DNA of 64,000 nt from Barnesiella viscericola DSM 18177 (GTDB taxonomy: Bacteria > Bacteroidota > Bacteroidia > Bacteroidales > Barnesiellaceae), in NCBI RefSeq assembly GCF_000512915.1, contig NZ_CP007034.1, positions 1,674,001 to 1,738,000 of the forward strand. Reading direction: 5' to 3'. Each line of letters opens with the position of its first letter. The stretch's first letter is position 1. Under the pieces are notes generated by a model. It worked only from the letters and a program-made list of their open reading frames with translations, ran no database searches and was not told the origin of the DNA. Of this stretch, positions 57,066-64,000 are shown piece by piece. The translations under genes were made by a program, and so were the position numbers.

Positions 57066-57697
57066 CTCCCGAACTGGAAGAATACATATTGACCCACATC
57101 GACAAGGAGGACGAACTGCTTGCCAACCTCGACCGGGATACCCACCTGTATCACCTGCGACCCCGCATGGTGTCGGGTCACCTGCAAGGACGCATTCTCA
57201 AAATGTTCTGCCGCATGATTCGGCCCAAGCGCATACTCGAACTGGGTACCTTCACCGGCTACTCGGCCCTCTGCCTGGCCGAAGGGTTGTGCGAGGGAGG
57301 CGAGGTCCACACCATCGAAATCGACGACGAAATCGAGGACTTCACCCGCAGCCACCTGGCCCGGTCGCCCTATGGCAACCGCATCAAGCTGCTGATAGGC
57401 GATGCCGTCGATATTGTGCCGACGCTCACCGATACCTACGACATTGTCTTTATCGACGCCAACAAGCGCGACTACCTCAAATACTACGAACTGGTGTTGC
57501 CCAAGGTTCGCCCCGAGGGTTTTATCCTGGCCGACAACACCCTGTGGGACGGCAAGGTGGTGACCGACCCCCACAGCCGCGACGCCCAGACGGTGGGCAT
57601 CGAGCAGTTCAACGATTTCGTAGCCACCGACAACCGGGTAGAGAAGGTGATTCTGCCCCTGCGCGACGGACTCACCATCTTGTGGAAAAAACCCTGA
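57062..57697 (+). CDS. O-methyltransferase (COMT-like, AdoMet-dependent)
   Basis: A 211-residue methyltransferase of the family-3 (caffeoyl-CoA/catechol type) group. ILELGTFTGYSALCLAEGL (about 58-76) binds AdoMet, IEIDDEIEDF is motif II and YDIVFIDANKRDYLKYYE contains the metal-binding Asp. LADNTLWDGKV is the family signature. The substrate in Bacteroidota is unknown. Translational overlap with pyk and proximity to rbfA suggest co-expression with housekeeping genes. Confidence 0.88.
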   Translation: MTPELEEYILTHIDKEDELLANLDRDTHLYHLRPRMVSGHLQGRILKMFCRMIRPKRILELGTFTGYSALCLAEGLCEGGEVHTIEIDDEIEDFTRSHLARSPYGNRIKLLIGDAVDIVPTLTDTYDIVFIDANKRDYLKYYELVLPKVRPEGFILADNTLWDGKVVTDPHSRDAQTVGIEQFNDFVATDNRVEKVILPLRDGLTILWKKP

Positions 57698-57742
57698 CCC
57701 TATCCCGGCCCAATTTTGTTATATCTTAAAAAAAGGAACTAT

Positions 57743-58078
57743 ATGGAAACAACTCGTCAGAACAAAATAAGCCGCCTGCTGCAAAAGGAGCTGAGCGACA
57801 TATTCCTGGCCGAAACCCGCAAGACTCACGGCATCATCGTCTCGGTGAGCGTGGTGCGTGTAAGCCCCGACCTGAGCACGGCCAAAGCCTACCTGAGCAT
57901 CTTCCCACCCGAAAAAGGGGCCGAGATGATTGCCAACATCAACGCCAACGCCAAAACCATTCGCTACGAACTGTCGCAACGGGTGCGTTACCAACTGCGC
58001 AAGACGCCCGAACTCTCGTTCTTCCTCGACGATTCGCTCGACTACATCGAGAACATCGACGCGCTGCTAAAAAAATAA
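57743..58078 (+). CDS. rbfA: Ribosome-binding factor A
   Basis: A 111-residue KH-fold protein that assists late 30S maturation, binding near helix 1 of 16S rRNA. The KISRLLQKELSDIF start, VSVVRVSPDLSTAKAYLSIF and RYQLRKTPELSFFLDDSLDYIENID are the typical RbfA segments. I start at 57743 (METTRQN); an in-frame ATG nine codons upstream precedes a Lys-rich stretch without homology. It precedes the permease gene by nine bases. Confidence 0.94.
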   Translation: METTRQNKISRLLQKELSDIFLAETRKTHGIIVSVSVVRVSPDLSTAKAYLSIFPPEKGAEMIANINANAKTIRYELSQRVRYQLRKTPELSFFLDDSLDYIENIDALLKK

Positions 58079-58087
58079 CCGGCGCGC

Positions 58088-59329
58088 ATGAGCAGGCTCT
58101 CCCGCAAAATTGCCTGGCGTTACCTCTTTTCCAAGAAGTCGCACAGTGCCATCAATGCCATATCGATTGTCTCGGTGTGCGGGGTAGCTATTACCACGCT
58201 GGCACTCATCTGCACCCTGTCGGTCTACAACGGCTTCACCCAACTCATCGGGTCGCTCTACTCCCAGATTGACCCGCAAATCAAGATTACACCGCGTGAG
58301 GGGAAAACACTCGACACCGAGGCTCCCGAAATCAAGCAGATTGCCTCGTGGCCCGAGGTGAGCGTGTTCTCGCCCGTGGTCGAGGACAACGCACTGTGCC
58401 TCTACAAAGACCGCCAACGGGCCGTACTGGTGAAGGGGGTACCCGACAACTACACCCAGCTGTCGCACATACAGGAGCTCGTCACCAGCGGCCACTTCCA
58501 GCTCAACGACGGCCGCATCGACTACGTGTCGTTGGGCATCGGGGTAGCCGGACAACTGGGCATCTCGAACAACTCGCCCTACCCCGTCGAGCTTTATACG
58601 CCCAACCGGCTGGGACGGGTCAATCTGGCCAATCCGGCCCAGTCGTTCAGCAGCCGGCGATTCTTCGTCGCCTCGACCTTCTGCTCCAATCAGGCCATCT
58701 ACGACGACCAGCTGGCTATCCTGCCGCTGGCTACCGCCCGCGAAATGTTCAGCTATACCACCGAGGCAACGGCCATCGAGCTGCGGCTCGCTCCCGGATT
58801 CAGCGAAAACCAGGTAGCCCAGAAGTTGAAAACGGCGTTGGGCGACACTTACCGCGTGGCTACCCACATCGAGCAGAACGACTGGTACAAATGGGTACAG
58901 ATCGAGAAGTGGATTACCTTCCTCATACTCTCGTTTATCCTCATGATTGCCACCTTCAACGTGATAGGGGCCCTATCGATGCTCATCATCGACAAGAAGC
59001 GCGACATCGCCACCCTGCAAAACCTGGGAGCCGACGACCGCCTCATCTCGCGCATCTTCCTGGCCGAAGGGTGGCTCATCTCGGCCATCGGTGCCGGTTC
59101 GGGACTTATCCTGGGCGTGATACTCTGCTACCTGCAACAGGAGTACGGACTACTGAAACTGGGCAGCACCGAGGGCATGTTCATCACCGATGCCTACCCC
59201 GTGCGACTCGAACTGTTCGACACGCTGGCCGTCACAGCCATCGTTCTCGTGCTGGGCTTCGTCACCGCCTGGTATCCGGCCAAGTTCCTGCGCAAGCGGC
59301 TGCTGGCCGAGAAATCGAACCGGGAATAG
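58088..59329 (+). CDS. LolE/LolC-like ABC transporter permease
   Basis: A 413-residue protein with one N-terminal helix (about 25-48), a large periplasmic domain (about 50-265) and three C-terminal helices. This is the MacB/FtsX topology of lipoprotein-releasing permeases. RKIAWRYLFSKKSHSAINAIS at the start and DIATLQNLGADDRLISRIFLAEGWLIS after the second helix are typical of LolC/LolE. It would extract lipoproteins from the inner membrane with a LolD ATPase that is not in this window. The gene ends at a bidirectional terminator. Confidence 0.87.
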   Translation: MSRLSRKIAWRYLFSKKSHSAINAISIVSVCGVAITTLALICTLSVYNGFTQLIGSLYSQIDPQIKITPREGKTLDTEAPEIKQIASWPEVSVFSPVVEDNALCLYKDRQRAVLVKGVPDNYTQLSHIQELVTSGHFQLNDGRIDYVSLGIGVAGQLGISNNSPYPVELYTPNRLGRVNLANPAQSFSSRRFFVASTFCSNQAIYDDQLAILPLATAREMFSYTTEATAIELRLAPGFSENQVAQKLKTALGDTYRVATHIEQNDWYKWVQIEKWITFLILSFILMIATFNVIGALSMLIIDKKRDIATLQNLGADDRLISRIFLAEGWLISAIGAGSGLILGVILCYLQQEYGLLKLGSTEGMFITDAYPVRLELFDTLAVTAIVLVLGFVTAWYPAKFLRKRLLAEKSNRE

Positions 59330-59361
59330 AGATCCCCGCATTCAATCGTTCAACAATACGA

Positions 59362-59395
59362 AAAGGGCTGTGCCTCATACCGGGTACAGCCCTTT
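59362..59395. terminator. Bidirectional terminator between permease and HIT genes
   Basis: AAAGGGCTGT (59362-59371) and ACAGCCCTTT (59386-59395) form a 10-bp stem with a partly paired 14-base interior. A-rich and T-rich edges suit both directions. Confidence 0.75.
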
Positions 59396-59420
59396 CAATA
59401 TGTTGACTACAAATTCAACC

Positions 59421-59816
59421 CTATTTCATTTCGCGGGCAATAGCATCGGCGATGGCCTGCATTTCGGCCGCATCGAGCGACAGCTTGTCGCGGAAGAAAT
59501 TCATGTCGGACTCTTGGTTGATAGGCACAAGGTGAATATGCGTATGCGGCACTTCGAGCCCCATCACGGCCACACCCACACGCTTACAGGGCACGGCCTT
59601 TTCGAGCGCCCAGGCCACCCGTTTGGCAAAGCGGGTGAGACCCACGTAGGCCTCGTCGTCCAAATCGAAAATGTAATCGACCTCCTGCTTGGGAATGACC
59701 AGCGTGTGGCCCTTGGCTACGGGGTTGATGTCGAGGAAGGCAAAATAGTTCTCGTCCTCGGCTACTTTGTAGCACGGAATTTCACCGGCTACGATACGAC
59801 TGAATATAGTTGCCAT
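59421..59816 (-). CDS. HIT-family nucleotide hydrolase (Hint-like)
   Basis: A 131-residue histidine-triad protein. IFSRIVAGEIPCYKV is the standard opening and HTHIHLVP (91-98) the active-site triad. Members hydrolyse nucleoside phosphoramidates or similar linkages to AMP. It lies downstream of greA on the same strand, after greA's terminator-like hairpins. Confidence 0.93.
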   Translation of the reverse strand: MATIFSRIVAGEIPCYKVAEDENYFAFLDINPVAKGHTLVIPKQEVDYIFDLDDEAYVGLTRFAKRVAWALEKAVPCKRVGVAVMGLEVPHTHIHLVPINQESDMNFFRDKLSLDAAEMQAIADAIAREMK

Positions 59817-59975
59817 GGTTTCTTGTTTTTTTAGTTTTCACAAAAATAGGGAAAGGTGGTCACAAAAACAAGTGCGGACGAAGTTTTCAATTTACCCCGA
59901 CTCCTCCATCGCTGCCCGCCCCCCCGCAACCCATACCGGCGGAAACGGAGAAAGAGCCTCCTCCCCCGAAAAAGA

Positions 59976-60017
59976 GCGTTCCCCCTTTCCGCACTATAGG
60001 AGAGAAAGGGGGAACGC
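59976..60017 (-). terminator. Long hairpin downstream of greA
   Basis: GCGTTCCCCCTTTC (59976-59989) and GAAAGGGGGAACGC (60004-60017) are exact complements with a 14-base loop. On the minus strand a short T-run follows (TCTTTTTC). It may be a second, back-up terminator of greA or an RNA-end structure. Confidence 0.6.
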
Positions 60018-60024
60018 CTGTGAC

Positions 60025-60056
60025 AAAAAAGCCGATATGCACGTGTGCATACCGGC
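60025..60056 (-). terminator. Terminator of greA
   Basis: A near-palindrome GCCG-TATGCAC / GTGCATA-CGGC (60031-60056) lies eight bases past the greA stop. On the minus strand it is followed by TTTTTT (60030-60025). Confidence 0.75.
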
Positions 60057-60063
60057 GTATGGG

Positions 60064-60534
60064 TTAAATGGATATGTCGACGATTTCAAACGACATCAGG
60101 CCCGAGGGAACCTGAATCTCAACCACGTCGCCTACCTGCTTGCCCAGCAGACCTTTGGCGATGGGGGTGGTAGCCGAAATCTTGCCTTCGCGCAGGTTGG
60201 CTTCCGACTCCGACACGATGGTGTATTTCATCACCGCACCGTTCTTCACGTTTTTAATCGTCACCGTATTCAAAATTTGAACCGTGTGGGTATTCAGTTT
60301 GCTCTCGTCGATGAAACGGGCATTGGCCACGAGGTCTTTCAACTGCGAGATTTTCATTTCGAGCATGCCCTGTGCCTCTTTGGCGGCATCATACTCGGCA
60401 TTCTCCGAGAGGTCACCCTTGTCGCGGGCCTCGCCGATAGCTCGGGAGATTTCGGGACGCTTCACATTTTCGAGATAGGCAATCTCTTCCATCAACTTCT
60501 TGTAACCTTCTTCGGTCATGTACGTAATAGCCAT
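60064..60534 (-). CDS. greA: Transcription elongation factor GreA
   Basis: A 156-residue GreA that restarts backtracked RNA polymerase by stimulating transcript cleavage. The N-terminal coiled coil (MTEEGYKKLMEEIAYLE through DLSENAEYDAAKE) carries the acidic tip, and the C-terminal domain (ISATTPIAKGLLGKQVGDVVEI) binds polymerase. Its apparent promoter lies 98 bases upstream, and a terminator-like hairpin (60582-60617) sits between the two, inside the predicted leader. Confidence 0.96.
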   Translation of the reverse strand: MAITYMTEEGYKKLMEEIAYLENVKRPEISRAIGEARDKGDLSENAEYDAAKEAQGMLEMKISQLKDLVANARFIDESKLNTHTVQILNTVTIKNVKNGAVMKYTIVSESEANLREGKISATTPIAKGLLGKQVGDVVEIQVPSGLMSFEIVDISI

Positions 60535-60581
60535 AATCTTACTCCTATAGTGTTTATAAATTATTATTCCTTATTAAACAA

Positions 60582-60617
60582 AAAAGAAATCCCGCCGTTA
60601 GCCGGGACTCCTTTTTG
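60582..60617 (-). terminator. Intrinsic-terminator-like hairpin within the greA leader
   Basis: On the minus strand AAAAAGGAGTCCCG pairs over 14 positions, including two G-U pairs, with CGGGATTTCTTTTT and then runs into T. It lies 86 bases downstream of the TlpA-like stop. It is also about 10 bases downstream of the start expected from the promoter at 60632-60662, so it may either end the upstream gene or attenuate greA. Confidence 0.7.
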
Positions 60618-60631
60618 TGCTTTCACTGTGA

Positions 60632-60662
60632 CAAAGATACGTTCTTTTTTTAATCTTCCAAA
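60632..60662 (-). promoter_or_regulatory. Promoter of greA
   Basis: On the minus strand TTTG (60662-60659), 19 bases, then TATCTTTG (60639-60632). Confidence 0.55.
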
Positions 60663-60702
60663 AAAAAACGCCGAGAATCGTCAAAAGTTCATTTTTAACC
60701 GC

Positions 60703-61842
60703 TTACAAGCGGGATTGTATGGCGCTCTCTATTTCGACCACTTTCTCGATGCGTTTCACAACTCCGTCGTTTTTGTCGATTACGAAACAGGTGGGCAGTG
60801 TTTTTACGTTATACATCGATGCGTAGCTCGAGTAAACAGTCTGTGGATCGCGCACGCACACCCACGGCAGATTATCGGCTGCCACCTTCCAGGCCTGCTC
60901 ATCGGCATCGAACGATATTTGATAGATTCCCAGCCCGCGACTCTTATAACGTTTATATAGTTCGGCCAGTTTCATGTTGTAGGCCGGTGAATACTCGGTT
61001 TGATAGGCCGTAAAGCTGAGGAGGACCACTTTATTGTTTTCCACCTGCTCGGCCAGGGTCTGTTTGCGTCCCAGCTGGTCGTACAACTCCACGTCGATAT
61101 ACGAGGCGGTTTCGGCTTCAATATCCGGAATCTCCTGTTTTTCAGCCCAGTCGGAAGCCATTGCCGCCAAGGTCATCTCCTTCAACTGCTTGGAGCGGGG
61201 CGACTCGGGATAACGCATGTCAAATCCCGTGGCCACGGCCGCAATGAGCTTGCGGTCTTCGGCATTATATGGGTCGAATATCTTGTCGCCATTGATCTCT
61301 TGAAATACAATATAATAAGAGGTAGCCGAAGCGGGATTCTCAAGCACCAGATTAAACATCTTCTTCTTATACTCGGCCAGGGCTTGGACAGCCTGCTGGC
61401 GTAGAGAATCGACCTGGCTGCTTTTCGACTCTATGGCCCGGGAAAGTTCGTTGATGCGTTTTTTCAACTTTCCGCTCTCGTCGGTCACGATGCGCATCTT
61501 GGTACACTCGTCCGACCCGGTGAGCTCATACCCGTCGGCAAAGTCGGTTGCACGCGCCGAGAAGGTAAGCGTCTCGGTTGAGTCGATGGCAAAATGGACC
61601 AGCAACCCGTTCAGCCTCAACTGGTAAAACTCGGGATACTGTGGAGCCTCCTGGGTAAATTTGAAAGAGCCCTCCTTATCCAAAGCCACCGATTCGAGCA
61701 CCTCGGGTTGTCCCGAAGCCAGCGATTCAAGGTAAAGTATCTGTCCGTCGGCATCGGTCACACGCCCCTCGATGGTAAACTCCCGCTTGTTGCACGCAGT
61801 CACCGCCAGAGCTATCGCACATAAAAATATCCATTTTTTCAT
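60703..61842 (-). CDS. DUF4369/AhpC-TSA lipoprotein of thioredoxin fold, no CxxC
   Basis: A 379-residue lipoprotein (lipobox AVTAC, about residue 17) with an N-terminal DUF4369 domain (FTIEGRVTDADGQILYLES) and a C-terminal TlpA-like thioredoxin domain. Where related proteins have WCxxC after VVLLxF, this one reads TAYQTEYS (278-285), so the redox cysteines are missing, while the cis-proline is kept (LPTCF, Pro350). A structural or binding role is more likely than disulphide chemistry. The start at 61842 follows from the signal peptide and a -7 box at 61897, which lies downstream of the longer in-frame ATG at 61956. Confidence 0.85.
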   Translation of the reverse strand: MKKWIFLCAIALAVTACNKREFTIEGRVTDADGQILYLESLASGQPEVLESVALDKEGSFKFTQEAPQYPEFYQLRLNGLLVHFAIDSTETLTFSARATDFADGYELTGSDECTKMRIVTDESGKLKKRINELSRAIESKSSQVDSLRQQAVQALAEYKKKMFNLVLENPASATSYYIVFQEINGDKIFDPYNAEDRKLIAAVATGFDMRYPESPRSKQLKEMTLAAMASDWAEKQEIPDIEAETASYIDVELYDQLGRKQTLAEQVENNKVVLLSFTAYQTEYSPAYNMKLAELYKRYKSRGLGIYQISFDADEQAWKVAADNLPWVCVRDPQTVYSSYASMYNVKTLPTCFVIDKNDGVVKRIEKVVEIESAIQSRL

Positions 61843-61896
61843 GGTCACATCATTTAAATTCATGGTCCGATTCCTCACCGGGGAGGAAAGCAGTGA

Positions 61897-61904
61897 CAAA
61901 GATA
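61897..61904 (-). promoter_or_regulatory. -7 box upstream of the DUF4369 lipoprotein
   Basis: TATCTTTG on the minus strand, 55 bases ahead of the start at 61842. TTG lies 26 bases upstream, longer than usual. Confidence 0.5.
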
Positions 61905-62068
61905 TGTTTTTTTTCACACATTTCCATACACAACCGCACCCGACATCACCAAGCAAAATGAAAGGAGAAAAGCACTCAAAAACAACAAGGGGACTACCCC
62001 GACCCGTTTCAGACAGTTTATTTTTTTCATTTTATTTCATAATCATAGTTTTGCATTCAAACTTTCAT

Positions 62069-62076
62069 TATCTTTG
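62069..62076 (+). promoter_or_regulatory. -7 box upstream of pnp
   Basis: TATCTTTG, 40 bases ahead of the pnp start. TTTG at 62050-62053 is 15 bases upstream, shorter than the usual 20. Confidence 0.55.
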
Positions 62077-62116
62077 CGTGATTTTGAGATGAAAAAAATA
62101 TAGAAAAATCGATTTT

Positions 62117-64000
<1,884 letters not shown>

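Overview
The window is a 64 kb stretch of chromosome from a Bacteroidales bacterium. Lineage evidence comes from four places. There is a type IX secretion core operon in the order porP-gldK-gldL-gldM-gldN. Many genes are preceded by the Bacteroidota-type -7 box TAnnTTTG, several with TTG or TTTG about 20 bases upstream. Typical Bacteroidota families are present (GH3-like protein, DUF4254, DUF4369/AhpC protein, YfhO, DUF389). The gene neighbourhoods are also familiar for the phylum (xerD beside aroQ, recF followed by a DUF721 gene, SDR threonine dehydrogenase followed by kbl). Most of the DNA is GC-rich. I cannot name the genus from sequence alone; a Barnesiella-like gut or oral member of the order would fit.

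Layout. 1-3140: an AT-rich island carrying a complete DpnII-type restriction-modification operon (Dam-like methylase, GATC endonuclease, DpnA-like second methylase). 3150-9682 (minus): DUF389 membrane protein, flippase, ruvB, and a lipopolysaccharide-type group (sugar kinase, GT9, DUF4254). 9872-15110 (plus): pdxB, then acpP-fabF-rnc, then a GH3-family gene. 15236-22914 (minus): metG and a five-gene surface polysaccharide cluster (four glycosyltransferases and a flippase). 23232-29343 (plus): the type IX secretion operon. 29512-34885 (plus): AraC regulator with a periplasmic GH2 beta-galactosidase, then three small unknown genes. 34995-36439 (minus): tRNA-Gly, tRNA-Tyr, ribH and a TPR membrane protein. 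36695-47119 (plus): recF and DUF721, a thioesterase, a sugar-phosphate isomerase, a PfkB kinase, a phosphatase-like lipoprotein, a DEAD-box helicase, a Fic protein, and the threonine-to-glycine pair tdh-kbl. 47384-53794: tRNA-CAT, ribF, a methyltransferase, YfhO and a TPR/OmpA lipoprotein. 53928-64000: xerD, aroQ-pyk-methyltransferase-rbfA-lolE-like, HIT, greA, a thioredoxin-fold lipoprotein, and pnp cut by the window end.

Most of the window is core chromosome. The unusual material is mainly at regulatory and active-site scale. A perfect 14-bp hairpin lies inside the first codons of rnc. A terminator-like hairpin lies between the apparent greA promoter and greA. Mutually exclusive stems precede ribH (touching its ribosome-binding site) and the type IX operon. 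Three family members have altered active-site motifs: a Fic protein, a tyrosine-phosphatase-like lipoprotein and a TlpA-like lipoprotein without CxxC. The DpnII operon at the left end is the only region that looks clearly acquired. I found no insertion sequence, prophage, CRISPR array or rRNA.
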